Source: Pseudoflavonifractor phocaeensis (GTDB lineage: Bacteria; Bacillota; Clostridia; Oscillospirales; Oscillospiraceae). From it: a DNA stretch of 34,663 nucleotides. How positions within the stretch are numbered: the stretch's first letter is position 1; each line of letters begins with the position of its first letter. Below, in pieces: positions 16,184-23,839 of this stretch. The notes beneath the pieces were generated by a model, which worked only from the letters and a program-made list of their open reading frames with translations, searched no databases and had not been told where the DNA came from. The position numbers were made by a program, and so were the translations under genes. The stretch covers positions 1 through 34,663 of the forward strand of contig NZ_JACLZC010000029.1 in assembly GCF_016901735.1 (NCBI RefSeq). Reading direction: 5' to 3'.

Positions 16184-16204
16184 CTCTGTGTCTTGAATGG
16201 GGGA

Positions 16205-17488
16205 TTACTTGCGGTAGCAGATCTCGTGGCGCTTGGGGCCGGTGGAGACGATCTTCACCGGCACGCCGATCTGGGACTCGATGAAGTCCACATAGTCCTT
16301 GGCCTGCTGGGGCAGGGCGGCATAGTCGGTGATGCCGCGGACGTCGCACTTCCAGCCGGGCAGGGTGGTAAAGACGGGCTTTGCCTTCATGAGGCGGGGC
16401 GTGGTGGGGAAGCGGTCGGTGACTTCGCCGTCGATCTCGTAGCCGGTGCAGACCTTGATTTCGTCCAGGTAGCCCAGCACGTCCAGACAGGTGAGGGCCA
16501 CGGAGGTAGCGCCCTGCACCATGCAGCCGTACTTGGTGGCCACGGCGTCAAACCAGCCCACCCGGCGGGGACGGCCGGTGGTGGCTCCGAACTCGCCCTT
16601 GTCGCCGCCCCGGCGGCGCAGCTCGTCGCCCTCCTCGCCCAGCAGCTCGCTGACGAAGGGCTCGGTGTGGGAGCCCACCGAGGAGGAGTACGCCTTGGTG
16701 ACGCAGATGACCTCCTTTACCGCAGTGGGGGGCACAGCAGCGCCCACGCAGCCGAAGCCAGCCAGGGTATGGGAGGAGGTGGTCATGGGGAAGATGCCCA
16801 GGTCGGGGTCCTTCATGGAGCCCAGCTGGCCTTCCAGCAGGATGGTCTTGTTCTGGGCCAGGGCCTCGTGGACGAAGGAGATGGCGTCGCCCACATAGGG
16901 ACGGATCTCCTCCCGCAGGGAGATGAGCTCCTGGAAGAGGGCGTCCACGTCCAGCTTGGGCTTGTGGTACATGTGCTCAAAGAGGATGTTTTTGAGCTCC
17001 ACGGCCCGGGTAAGGCGCTCCCGTAGGCGGTCCTCGTGGAAGAGGTCACAGACCTGAATGCCGATCTTGGCGTATTTGTCAGAGTAGAAGGGGGCGATGC
17101 CCGACTTGGTGGAGCCGAAGGCCTTACCGCCCAGGCGCTCCTCCTCGTAGGTGTCCTGGAGGACGTGGTAGGGCATCAGGATCTGGCAGCGCTCCGAGAC
17201 GATGAGGTTGGGGGCGGGGACGCCCTGCTGGGTGATGGCGCGGAGCTCATCCACCAGGCGGCGGATGTCCAGCGCCACGCCGTTGCCGATGATGTTGGTG
17301 ATATGCGGGTAAAAGGTGCCGGACGGGAGAATATGCAGGGCAAACCGGCCAAACTCGTTGATGATGGTATGACCGGCGTTGGCGCCGCCCTGGAAGCGGA
17401 TGACCACGTCGGACTGTTCCGCCAGAAGGTCGGTGATCTTGCCTTTGCCCTCGTCGCCCCAGTTGGCGCCGACGATTGCTTTGACCAT
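16205..17488 (-). CDS. purA: Adenylosuccinate synthase
   Basis: 427 residues, standard length. It makes adenylosuccinate from IMP, aspartate and GTP, the first step from IMP to AMP. The N-terminal GTP/IMP motif NWGDEGKGKITDLL (residues 9-22), QGGANAGHTI, IMP-site GTKSGIAPFYSDK-like segment (here AFGSTKSGIAPFYSDKYAK) and TTGRPRRVGWFD are all present. The start is MVKAIVGANWGDEG with AGGAGGAA eight bases upstream; the longer frame up to 17569 is in the leader. Monocistronic, with its own promoter. Confidence 0.98.
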   Translation of the reverse strand: MVKAIVGANWGDEGKGKITDLLAEQSDVVIRFQGGANAGHTIINEFGRFALHILPSGTFYPHITNIIGNGVALDIRRLVDELRAITQQGVPAPNLIVSERCQILMPYHVLQDTYEEERLGGKAFGSTKSGIAPFYSDKYAKIGIQVCDLFHEDRLRERLTRAVELKNILFEHMYHKPKLDVDALFQELISLREEIRPYVGDAISFVHEALAQNKTILLEGQLGSMKDPDLGIFPMTTSSHTLAGFGCVGAAVPPTAVKEVICVTKAYSSSVGSHTEPFVSELLGEEGDELRRRGGDKGEFGATTGRPRRVGWFDAVATKYGCMVQGATSVALTCLDVLGYLDEIKVCTGYEIDGEVTDRFPTTPRLMKAKPVFTTLPGWKCDVRGITDYAALPQQAKDYVDFIESQIGVPVKIVSTGPKRHEICYRK

Positions 17489-17577
17489 AATGATTCCTCC
17501 TGCCGCGGGGATTCGCGCATTGGCCTTTTCCCGCGAGCCATTGTGCGTTGGGACGGCAGCGGTCCACAACTAAAGTT

Positions 17578-17606
17578 ATTATATCGCGCTCTTTCGGTAA
17601 AGGCAA
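17578..17606 (-). promoter_or_regulatory. Sigma-A promoter of purA
   Basis: On the minus strand: -35 TTGCCT (17601-17606), 17-base spacer, -10 TATAAT (17578-17583). Transcription would start near 17571, leaving a leader of about 83 bases. No recognisable purine riboswitch core is seen in that leader. Confidence 0.7.
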
Positions 17607-17647
17607 GGCGAAATCCACAAACAGGCGGGGAAAAAGTGGAGAAAATT

Positions 17648-18253
17648 TTATTGGACGGGTTCGGTGTCCCACGGAAGGGGGACTTGGAGGAAATGGTCGG
17701 CCAGGCGTCCGGGGGGGAAGAAGAGGACGGGGCCCTCTTCGGTGAGGTAAAAGCGGTCGGGGTCCAGGGCGGCGCGGAGGCGGGCCTTCCAGTCGGGGAA
17801 GAGGCCGGGCCGGGCCTCCAGCGCCTGGGAGAGGCGGGCCGTCAGGTCCCGGCGGCGGAGGGGGAGGACCTCTTTCAGCGTGAGGAGTGCGCCGGTGCGC
17901 AGGTCCCAGCACTCGCCGCAAGAGACGGTTTTGACGGTCTCTCCCCGCGTGACGGAGGCGGTCCACAGGAGGCTGAACTGGTCCTGGGTGTGGAGGGTGA
18001 CCCGGTAGTCCAGGGAAGCGGACCAGGGGGGCGGGGGCGCTTGGGCGGCGGCGCGGTAGAGGGGACCGGTCCACCGCCGCCGCCAGGCCTCCCGCAGCCG
18101 GGTGAAATGGCGGTTCACCCGCTCGGCGCCCGTCCCTCCGCCGGTGAGGCGGGGAAGGGAGAGGGTGAGGGAGAGGACCGGCCTGCCCTGGGCGCGCAGG
18201 ACCTGGACCCATCGCACCGGCCGGCACTGGCCGTTGGAAAAGAGAGCGGACAT
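17648..18253 (-). CDS. DUF3298-like (RsiV/PdaC C-terminal type) protein without a signal peptide
   Basis: 201 residues. The first 40 residues form a beta-rich segment (VQVLRAQGRPVLSLTLSLPRL), then a helix with NRHFTRLREAWRRRW. From about residue 80 the pattern fits DUF3298: LDYRVTLHTQDQFSLLWTASV, then CWDLRTGALLTLKEVLP, and near the end FYLTEEGPVLFFPPGRLAD, the usual 'F-Y-L-T-x-x-G-hydrophobic' block. In RsiV and PdaC this domain is extracellular; here neither a signal peptide nor a membrane helix is visible, so the location is uncertain. AGGAGGGG lies seven bases upstream. It stands alone between purA and the divergent yerC promoter. Confidence 0.72.
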   Translation of the reverse strand: MSALFSNGQCRPVRWVQVLRAQGRPVLSLTLSLPRLTGGGTGAERVNRHFTRLREAWRRRWTGPLYRAAAQAPPPPWSASLDYRVTLHTQDQFSLLWTASVTRGETVKTVSCGECWDLRTGALLTLKEVLPLRRRDLTARLSQALEARPGLFPDWKARLRAALDPDRFYLTEEGPVLFFPPGRLADHFLQVPLPWDTEPVQ

Positions 18254-18366
18254 GAAAAACCCCTCCTGACAGACAGAATACGGAGCGTTGGTGCCCTTTA
18301 TTCTATGCCGCGGCGTGGGGGCTGGGGACGGCGGCGGGAATTTCTGACGGAAAGGAGAAAAGAGTG

Positions 18367-18395
18367 TTTACTTTGTTGATTCACTTTGGTAAAAT
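18367..18395 (+). promoter_or_regulatory. Sigma-A promoter of the yerC-methyltransferase-hslO operon
   Basis: -35 TTTACT, 17-base spacer, -10 TAAAAT. Transcription would start near 18402. The leader carries a small stem (GCCCGCC at 18411-18417 with GGCGGGC at 18432-18438) before the ribosome binding site at 18462. Confidence 0.65.
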
Positions 18396-18475
18396 ATGTG
18401 GTGGACAGTTGCCCGCCCGTCCCCAAGACGCGGCGGGCCAAACTCACGGAACACCACATACGGGAGGTAACCGTT

Positions 18476-18787
18476 TTGTCAAAAAACAGAAAGAAGGAGC
18501 CGAATGACCTGCTCTACGAGACCATTCTCTCACTGAAGGATCTGGACGAGTGCAAGCGTTTTTTCTCCGACCTGTGCACAGTGGCCGAGCTGCGGTCCAT
18601 GGAACAGCGCTTTGAGGTAGCGCTGCTGCTGAGCGACGGGATGATTTATAATGATATCCTGGAGCGGACAGGCGCGTCCAGCGCCACCATCAGCCGGGTG
18701 AACCGGTCTCTTCAGTACGGCGCGGACGGCTATCAGACCGTTCTGCCCCGGGTGAAGGAGCAGCTCAGGCGTGATGGAAAGTTATGA
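18476..18787 (+). CDS. yerC: YerC/YecD family TrpR-like DNA-binding protein
   Basis: 103 residues from a TTG start, the usual length of this family. The start is fixed by GGGAGG eight bases upstream; a longer frame from the ATG at 18386 would begin inside the promoter -10 region and is rejected. All-helical TrpR fold: LLYETILSLKDLDECKRFFSDLCTVAELRSMEQRFEVALLL, then a helix-turn-helix YNDILERTGASSATISRVNRSLQYG. It is probably a small transcription regulator; the target is unknown. It overlaps the following methyltransferase gene by 14 bases. Confidence 0.93.
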   Translation: MSKNRKKEPNDLLYETILSLKDLDECKRFFSDLCTVAELRSMEQRFEVALLLSDGMIYNDILERTGASSATISRVNRSLQYGADGYQTVLPRVKEQLRRDGKL

Positions 18788-19532
18788 GTTTCTGGCCGGG
18801 TGCTACGACGCGCTGACCACCGACGTGCGCTATCCCCTGTGGGCGGATTATCTGGAAAAGCACTTTACAAAGTCCAGGCTGCCCATCCATACAGTGCTGG
18901 ACTTGGCCTGCGGGACGGGGAGCCTGACGGTGGAGCTGGCCCGGCGGGGCTATGAGATGATCGGCGCCGACCGGTCGGAGGAGATGCTGGCCCAGGCCCA
19001 GGAAAAGACGGCGGAGCTGGGGGAGGCGCTGCCCATCCGGCCCATTTTTCTCCATCAATCCATGGAGAAGCTGGACCTCTACGGCACCATAGACGCCTGC
19101 GTCTGCTGTCTGGACAGCGTGAATTATGTGACCAGGCCGGATCTGCTGGCCAAGGCGTTTCAGCGGGTCCACCTCTTTTTGATGCCGGGCGGGCTGTTTA
19201 TTTTTGATATCAACACGCCGGAAAAGCTGAAAGTGCTGGACGGCCAGGTCTTTCTGGACGAGACGGAGGACGCCTACTGCGTCTGGCGGGCGGAGTACGC
19301 GCCCCGGCGGCGGATCTGCACCTATGCCATGGACGTATTCCGCCATGTCCGGGGCGATCTGTGGGAGCGGGGCACCGAGCTCCACGAGGAGTACGCCTAT
19401 GAGCCGGACCAGCTGGAGGAGATGCTCCGCCAGGCGGGCTTTGGACAGATCAAGCGATATGGCGAGCGGAAGATGCGGGCTCCCAAAGCGGGAGAAGAAC
19501 GGATTTTCTTTGTCGCGAGAAAGGATTTTTAG
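18774..19532 (+). CDS. Class I SAM-dependent methyltransferase
   Basis: 252 residues. Rossmann-type methyltransferase: motif I VLDLACGTGSLT (about residues 41-52), the acidic end of strand 2 in MIGADRSEEML, motif with DACVCCLDSVNYV, and LMPGGLFIFDINT (motif III). The C-terminal half has the beta-rich insertion common to DUF-type methyltransferases of Firmicutes (WRAEYAPRRRICTYAMDVF). The substrate is unknown. Start choice: ATG 18774, or the GTG just before it at 18771; both share AAGGAG slightly far upstream. It overlaps yerC and is followed by hslO after six bases, so the three are one operon. Confidence 0.9.
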   Translation: MESYEFLAGCYDALTTDVRYPLWADYLEKHFTKSRLPIHTVLDLACGTGSLTVELARRGYEMIGADRSEEMLAQAQEKTAELGEALPIRPIFLHQSMEKLDLYGTIDACVCCLDSVNYVTRPDLLAKAFQRVHLFLMPGGLFIFDINTPEKLKVLDGQVFLDETEDAYCVWRAEYAPRRRICTYAMDVFRHVRGDLWERGTELHEEYAYEPDQLEEMLRQAGFGQIKRYGERKMRAPKAGEERIFFVARKDF

Positions 19533-19538
19533 CCAATT

Positions 19539-20417
19539 ATGTCAGATCAGATTGTAAGGGTGCTGGCCAAGGACGCGCCCGTCAAGGCCAGCGCGATTTC
19601 GGCCCGGGCGCTGGTGGAGCGGGCGCGGCAGATTCACAAGACGCTGCCGGTGGCCACGGCGGCCCTGGGACGGGCGCTGATGGGCTGCTCCATGGTGGGC
19701 AACCAGTTAAAGGAGGAAAAGGGCAGCGTGACGCTGCGCATCAAGGGCGGCGGTCCGCTGGGCACGGTGACGGCGGTGTCCGACTGCGCGGGCAACGTCC
19801 GGGGCTATGTGCAGAACGGCCTGGTGGAGCTGCCCCTGAAGGCGCCGGGTAAGCTGGACGTGGGCACGGCGGTGGGCTGCGACGGCACCCTGACCCTCAT
19901 CAAGGACCTGGGGCTGAAGGAGCCCTATGTGGGGAGCATCGGCCTTCTGTCCGGCGAGATTGCCGACGATCTCACCGCCTACTTTGCCGAAAGCGAGCAG
20001 ATCCCCTCGGCCTGTGCTCTGGGGGTGCTGGTGGATACCGACCAGAGCGTGCTGTGCGCCGGCGGATATCTCATCCAGCTGCTGCCCGGCGCGGACGACG
20101 AGGTCATCACCAAGGTGGAACAGGGCGTGGCCCGGGTGGGCGCGGTGACCAACCACCTGAAGGAGGGCGTCACGGCCCTAGCGCTGGTGCGCGAGGTTTT
20201 GAGGGACTTCGACCTGGAGGTTCTGGAGGAGTCACCGGTGGAGTACCGGTGCTACTGCGACCGGGACCGGGTGACCCGGGCCCTCATCAGCATGGGCCGG
20301 GCGGAGCTGGAGTCCCTCATCGCCGAGCAGGGGGGCGCGGAGCTTACCTGCCAGTTCTGCGACCGGGTGTACCGCTACACCCGCCAGGAGCTGGAGGACC
20401 TTTTGGCCCGGATATAA
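19539..20417 (+). CDS. hslO: Redox-regulated 33-kDa chaperonin Hsp33
   Basis: 292 residues, standard length. It is a cytoplasmic holdase switched on by oxidative unfolding. The N-terminal domain (SAISARALVERARQIHKTLPVATAALGRALMG) and the GGGPLGTVTAVSDC block are present. The redox switch is intact, with four zinc-binding cysteines as CYC (238, 240) and CQFC (271, 274). It is the last gene of the yerC operon. The ribosome binding site (AAAGGA, 13 bases away) is weak, so translation may depend on coupling to the upstream gene. In an anaerobe it would respond to oxygen or hypochlorite exposure. Confidence 0.97.
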   Translation: MSDQIVRVLAKDAPVKASAISARALVERARQIHKTLPVATAALGRALMGCSMVGNQLKEEKGSVTLRIKGGGPLGTVTAVSDCAGNVRGYVQNGLVELPLKAPGKLDVGTAVGCDGTLTLIKDLGLKEPYVGSIGLLSGEIADDLTAYFAESEQIPSACALGVLVDTDQSVLCAGGYLIQLLPGADDEVITKVEQGVARVGAVTNHLKEGVTALALVREVLRDFDLEVLEESPVEYRCYCDRDRVTRALISMGRAELESLIAEQGGAELTCQFCDRVYRYTRQELEDLLARI

Positions 20418-20424
20418 AGCGGAA

Positions 20425-20456
20425 CGGTCCCCCATTCCGCGGGGGATGGGGGACCG
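20425..20456 (+). terminator. Hairpin after hslO
   Basis: Ten perfect pairs (CGGTCCCCCA/TGGGGGACCG), extendable by four more inward with one G-T. No T-run follows (AAATAAAATG), so termination may be weak or Rho-dependent. It separates hslO from the tRNA promoter 22 bases on. Confidence 0.6.
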
Positions 20457-20477
20457 AAATAAAATGAAAAAAAGTGG

Positions 20478-20506
20478 TTGACAAGTGGAAGGGGGTTTGT
20501 TATAAT
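20478..20506 (+). promoter_or_regulatory. Consensus sigma-A promoter of the tRNA operon
   Basis: TTGACA, 17-base spacer, TATAAT: a full match to consensus, as expected for stable RNA. Transcription would begin near 20513 and the first mature tRNA starts at 20562. Confidence 0.93.
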
Positions 20507-20561
20507 AACCTACGTCGCGTGAGACACGACAGCGCGAAAGGTCCCGTCAAAGGGATGACAG

Positions 20562-20637
20562 GGGAGCATAGCTCAGCTGGGAGAGCGCATGCCTTACAAG
20601 CATGATGTCACAGGTTCGAGCCCTGTTGTTCCCACCA
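20562..20637 (+). tRNA. tRNA-Val (anticodon TAC), CCA encoded
   Basis: Acceptor GGGAGCA/TGTTCCC, D-arm GCTCAGCTGGGAGAGC, anticodon stem CATGC/GCATG with loop CTTACAA, T-loop GGTTCGAGCC. The 3' CCA is in the DNA. Confidence 0.97.
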
Positions 20638-20645
20638 TATCATAT

Positions 20646-20722
<77 letters not shown>

Positions 20723-20725
20723 TAT

Positions 20726-20801
20726 GCCTCTGTAGCTCAGTTGGTAGAGCAGGGGACTGAAAATCCCCGTGTCGCTGGTTCGATTCCGGCCGGAGGCACC
20801 A
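20726..20801 (+). tRNA. tRNA-Phe (anticodon GAA), CCA encoded
   Basis: Acceptor GCCTCTG/CGGAGGC, anticodon stem GGGGA/TCCCC with loop CTGAAAA, T-loop GGTTCGATTCC, encoded CCA. Only three bases separate it from tRNA-Asp. Confidence 0.97.
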
Positions 20802-20803
20802 TC

Positions 20804-20824
20804 CACTCCAAGCTTCTTGGAGTG
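20804..20824 (+). other. Spacer hairpin between tRNA-Phe and tRNA-Gly
   Basis: Perfect 9-bp stem CACTCCAAG/CTTGGAGTG with a three-base loop fills almost the whole 27-base spacer. There is no T-run, so this is a processing or folding element rather than a terminator. Confidence 0.7.
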
Positions 20825-20828
20825 AGAT

Positions 20829-20904
20829 GCAGGTGTAGCTCATCTGGTAGAGCGCCACCTTGCCAAGGTGGAGGTAGCGAGTTCGAGCCTCGTCACCTGC
20901 TCCA
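20829..20904 (+). tRNA. tRNA-Gly (anticodon GCC), CCA encoded
   Basis: Acceptor GCAGGTG/CACCTGC, anticodon stem CCACC/GGTGG with loop TTGCCAA, T-loop AGTTCGAGCCT, discriminator T, encoded CCA. Confidence 0.97.
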
Positions 20905-20909
20905 AAAAT

Positions 20910-20940
20910 GATAACAAGAGCGGTACTTGCTCTTGTTATC
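20910..20940 (+). other. Spacer hairpin between tRNA-Gly and tRNA-Cys
   Basis: Perfect 12-bp stem GATAACAAGAGC/GCTCTTGTTATC with a seven-base loop, occupying nearly all of the 41-base spacer. No T-run follows. Second such element in this operon. Confidence 0.75.
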
Positions 20941-20945
20941 CATAT

Positions 20946-21020
20946 GGCGCCATAGCCAAGCGGTAAGGCAGAGCTCTGCAAAAGCTTTATTCCCCAGTTC
21001 GATTCTGGGTGGCGCCTCCA
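20946..21020 (+). tRNA. tRNA-Cys (anticodon GCA), CCA encoded
   Basis: Acceptor GGCGCCA/TGGCGCC, anticodon loop CTGCAAA in a GAGCT/AGCTT stem (one G-T pair), T-arm CCCAG/CTGGG with loop TTCGATT, discriminator T, encoded CCA. The last A of CCA is also the first base of the terminator stem. Confidence 0.96.
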
Positions 21021-21056
21021 AAAAAGAAGCACTTGCTTTGCAGGTGCTTCTTTTTT
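21020..21056 (+). terminator. Rho-independent terminator of the tRNA operon
   Basis: A 17-pair stem with one G-T pair (starting AAAAAAGAAGCAC and ending GTGCTTCTTTTTT), three-base loop, with the T-run as part of the stem. It begins directly at the 3' end of tRNA-Cys. Confidence 0.93.
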
Positions 21057-21082
21057 GGATACCTGGGAAATTTGAAATGCTC

Positions 21083-21249
21083 GGGCGAAATGAATTCGCC
21101 CTCCGCCGAGGTTTTGGCCTCCGGCCAAAACGCTCGTACGGCGCAACGCGCCGCCCCACTGTGTGGGGTCCCGGTCTTGTCCGGCATCTATACTTTGCGG
21201 ACAAGACAGAACCATCCGACATATCCGAAAGGGTCTGTCGGATTTTTTA
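21083..21249 (+). other. Non-coding element made of six consecutive inverted repeats
   Basis: This region holds no credible gene. Stems in order: GGGCGAA/TTCGCCC (21083-21101); GTTTTGGCC/GGCCAAAAC (21111-21131); CGGCGC/GCGCCG (21139-21153); CCCCAC/GTGGGG (21154-21168); GTCTTGTCCG/CGGACAAGAC with a 14-base loop (21174-21207); ATCCGACA/TGTCGGAT (21214-21243), whose inner part closes on a GAAA tetraloop, followed by a run of six T. The last stem is a good terminator. The others pack end to end, as in a structured RNA or a composite palindromic repeat. No promoter was found between it and the tRNA terminator. Confidence 0.65.
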
Positions 21250-21399
21250 TGCCCTGGGCAAAAGTGTATCCCACCTCCTATGATGGTATGATATGATAAC
21301 ATATTAGCACAGAAAGAGGATAAAAACAATTGTGAGGGGGAGAATCGCTTTCTGAAGGAAGAATTTAAGGGTTTGGCGCCAAAAGATCGGCTTCTCCCC
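21250..21399. other. AT-rich intergenic stretch with no recognisable gene
   Basis: About 150 bases between the inverted-repeat element and the rnz promoter. Short possible frames have no ribosome binding site or family resemblance. Nothing else is seen. Confidence 0.5.
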
Positions 21400-21428
21400 T
21401 TGTGAAAAAGCGGAAAGTATCGTATAGT
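21400..21428 (+). promoter_or_regulatory. Sigma-A promoter of the rnz-cca operon
   Basis: -35 TTGTGA, 17-base spacer, -10 TATAGT; an AT-rich region (ACTATATAAAAAA) follows. The predicted start is near 21435, about 53 bases before the rnz start codon. Confidence 0.65.
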
Positions 21429-21487
21429 ACCACTATATAAAAAATTGATCCGATTTTGCCGCGGCGAAAAAGAAAGGGGGGATCGGC

Positions 21488-22414
21488 TTGATTACGGTAA
21501 CCTTGCTCGGCACATCGGCGCTCATTCCCCTGCCGGACCGGGCGGAGACCGCTGCTCAGCTGGTCTGCGGGGGCCATTCCATTTTGTTTGACTGCGGGGA
21601 GGGCACCCAGACCGCCGCCAGAAAGGCGGGGGTCAGTCTGATGAAAACCGACGTCATCGCCCTGACCCACTACCACGGGGACCATATTTTCGGCCTGCCC
21701 GGCCTGCTCCAGACCATGGGGGTGATGGGGCGGACCCAGCCGCTGACCATTGTGGGACCGGGCGCGGTGGAACAGGAGCTGGAGCCTATCCTGGCGCTGA
21801 CGGGTTGGCTGCCCTATGCCCTCCGGCTTGTGACCATTCCGGAGGAAGGAGTGGTGCTGAACCGCCTTTCCGAGGGCTGGCCGGACGGGGCAAGGCTGAT
21901 CCCCGTTCCCACGGTCCATCGGGTGGTCAGTCAGGGCTATGCCTTTGTGCTGCCCCGGGCGGGCAAGTTCCAGCCGGAAAAGGCCAAGGCCCTGGGCGTA
22001 CCCACCAACCAGTGGCGCTTCCTGCAAAAGGGAGAGTGCGTACAGGTGGGGGAGGAGACGATCCTGCCCGAAATGGTCATGGGCGCGCCCAGAAAGGGCT
22101 TGAAGGTGGTCTTTTCCGGTGACACGGCCGCCTGTGAGCGCCTGCAAAAGGCGAGTGAGGAGGCCGATCTGCTGCTGTGCGAGGCCACGTACGGTGAAAA
22201 CGACCAGGGTCAGCTGGCGGCAGAGCACGGCCACATGAACTTCGCCCAGGCCGGCCAGCTGGCGGCCCAGGCCGGCGTCAAGCGGCTGTGGCTGATGCAC
22301 TACTCCCAGATGGTGGAGGAGCCGCTGGACTACCTGCCCAATGCCCAGGCGTTTTTCCCCGGGGCCGAATGCGGCGTGGACGGCAAGACGATCACCCTCC
22401 GGTTTGAAGCATGA
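21488..22414 (+). CDS. rnz: Ribonuclease Z (tRNA 3' endonuclease)
   Basis: 308 residues, the usual length. Metallo-beta-lactamase fold; removes 3' trailers from tRNA precursors. Metal-binding HxHxDH is THYHGDH (residues 60-66), further ligands in VFSGDTAACERL, and EATY...AAEHGHMNFAQAGQLAAQAGVKRLWLMHYS carries the later histidines. The start is a TTG with AAAGGGGGG six bases upstream; the protein then begins ITVTLLGTSAL, matching the family N-terminus. cca follows after 42 bases in the same operon. The gene lies just downstream of five tRNAs, all with encoded CCA. Confidence 0.96.
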   Translation: MITVTLLGTSALIPLPDRAETAAQLVCGGHSILFDCGEGTQTAARKAGVSLMKTDVIALTHYHGDHIFGLPGLLQTMGVMGRTQPLTIVGPGAVEQELEPILALTGWLPYALRLVTIPEEGVVLNRLSEGWPDGARLIPVPTVHRVVSQGYAFVLPRAGKFQPEKAKALGVPTNQWRFLQKGECVQVGEETILPEMVMGAPRKGLKVVFSGDTAACERLQKASEEADLLLCEATYGENDQGQLAAEHGHMNFAQAGQLAAQAGVKRLWLMHYSQMVEEPLDYLPNAQAFFPGAECGVDGKTITLRFEA

Positions 22415-22456
22415 GCGGCGGCAGGGGCGGAAATGAGCTGGAAAGGAGGAAGGACC

Positions 22457-23818
22457 ATGGAGGACCGGAACCGGCGGATGGCAGAGCAGATTGCCGCAAA
22501 GGTAGCCGAACAGGGTGGAAGGGTTTACTATGTAGGCGGCCTGGTGCGGGACAAGCTGCTGGGGATTGAGAACAAGGATGTGGACATCGAGATCCACGGC
22601 GTCACGCCCGAGACGTTGGAAGAGATTCTGGATGGTTTGGGCGAGCGGACGGAAATGGGGGTCAGCTTTGGCATCTACGGGCTCAAGCACTATGACGTAG
22701 ACATTGCCATGCCACGCAGGGAGCGGGCCACCGGCCGGGGCCACCGGGACTTTGCCGTCATGACCGATCCGTTTTTGGGGACGGAAAAGGCGGCCCAGCG
22801 GCGGGATTTCACCATCAACGCCCTGATGGAGGACGTGCTCAGCGGCGCGCTGGTGGACCACTACGGCGGAGTTGACGATCTGAAAAAAGGGGTCATCCGC
22901 CACGTGAACCGGGACACCTTTGTGGAGGACCCGCTGCGGGTGCTGCGTGCCGCCCAGTTTGCGGCTCGATTCGGCTTTACCGTGGCGCCGGAGACGGTGG
23001 CGCTGTGCGGGACCATGGATCTGTCGGCCCTGCCCAAGGAGCGGATTGAGGGCGAGGTAAAAAAGGGACTGCTCAAATCGGTCCGTCCCTCTGTATTTTT
23101 TGCGTCGCTGCGGGAGATGGGGCAGCTGAGCCTTTGGTTCCCCGAGGCGGAGGCCCTCATCGGCGTTCCGCAAAACCCCGTCTATCACGGAGAAGGGGAT
23201 GTCTGGACCCATACCATGATGGTGCTGGATGAAGCCGCCCAATACCGGGACCGGGTGTCCAATCCCTTCGGCTTTATGCTGGCGGCGCTGACCCATGATT
23301 TTGGCAAGGCGGTGTGTACCGAAACGATAGACGGAAAGATCCACGCCTACCGGCACGAGGTGAAGGGCCTTCCCATTGTGGAGGCATTTCTCAGCCGGCT
23401 CACCGGTGAAACGAAGCTGATGCAATATGTGCTGAATCTGACCCGGCTGCACATGAAGCCCAACATGGTGGCCGAGGCCAGGTCCTCGGTCAAGGCCACC
23501 AACCGGATGTTTGACCAGGCCATAGACCCGGAGGCGCTGCTCTGCATTGCCGCCGCAGATGACGCGGGCCGGATCAGCCAGATGAAACCGGTGGAGAATC
23601 AGGACTTTTTGCGGGAGCGCCTGGCGCTCTACCGGGCGTATATGGCGCGGCCCCACGTCATGGGCAAGGACTTGGTGGAAGCCGGCCTGCGTCCCGGCCC
23701 GGACTTTTCGGAGCTGCTGGCCTTTGCCCATAAGCTGCGGCTTGCGGGAGTGGAGAAGCCAAAAGCGCTGGCGGAGACTCTGGCTTATGCCAGAAAGCTG
23801 CGCGGTGCATCCGTATAA
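22457..23818 (+). CDS. cca: CCA-adding tRNA nucleotidyltransferase with HD domain
   Basis: 453 residues from the ATG with AAAGGAGGAAG seven bases upstream; an ATG eight codons earlier lacks one. Class II nucleotidyltransferase: YYVGGLVRDKLLG with GG at 27-28 and catalytic DVD at 41-43, RRDFTINAL, and the RNA-binding neck DPLRVLRAAQFAARFGF. The C-terminal half has an HD phosphohydrolase domain: HTMMVLDEAAQYR and LTHDFGK (His280-Asp281), followed by RHEVKG and RLHMKPNM. This makes it the HD-containing type, which can repair tRNA ends and may have phosphatase or phosphodiesterase activity. Poly(A) polymerase activity cannot be excluded by sequence alone. Confidence 0.95.
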   Translation: MEDRNRRMAEQIAAKVAEQGGRVYYVGGLVRDKLLGIENKDVDIEIHGVTPETLEEILDGLGERTEMGVSFGIYGLKHYDVDIAMPRRERATGRGHRDFAVMTDPFLGTEKAAQRRDFTINALMEDVLSGALVDHYGGVDDLKKGVIRHVNRDTFVEDPLRVLRAAQFAARFGFTVAPETVALCGTMDLSALPKERIEGEVKKGLLKSVRPSVFFASLREMGQLSLWFPEAEALIGVPQNPVYHGEGDVWTHTMMVLDEAAQYRDRVSNPFGFMLAALTHDFGKAVCTETIDGKIHAYRHEVKGLPIVEAFLSRLTGETKLMQYVLNLTRLHMKPNMVAEARSSVKATNRMFDQAIDPEALLCIAAADDAGRISQMKPVENQDFLRERLALYRAYMARPHVMGKDLVEAGLRPGPDFSELLAFAHKLRLAGVEKPKALAETLAYARKLRGASV

Positions 23819-23839
23819 AATCAGAAAATAACGAACAAG

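Noticed and set aside
14613..16349. 578-codon minus-strand frame overlapping the amidase and patatin genes
   Set aside because: Out of frame with the amidase and antisense to patatin; Arg/Pro/His-rich shadow.
17489..17577. Purine riboswitch in the purA leader
   Set aside because: The leader is too short and lacks the conserved three-way junction core and loop-loop pairing sequences.
18386..18475. Longer N-terminus for YerC starting at ATG 18386
   Set aside because: That ATG would lie within the promoter and has no ribosome binding site; the TTG at 18476 has an ideally spaced GGGAGG and gives the family length.
20804..21249. CRISPR array or integron attC cassette in the repeat-rich tRNA region
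   Set aside because: The stems differ from each other in sequence and spacing, there are no regular repeats or spacers, and no cas or integrase gene is present.
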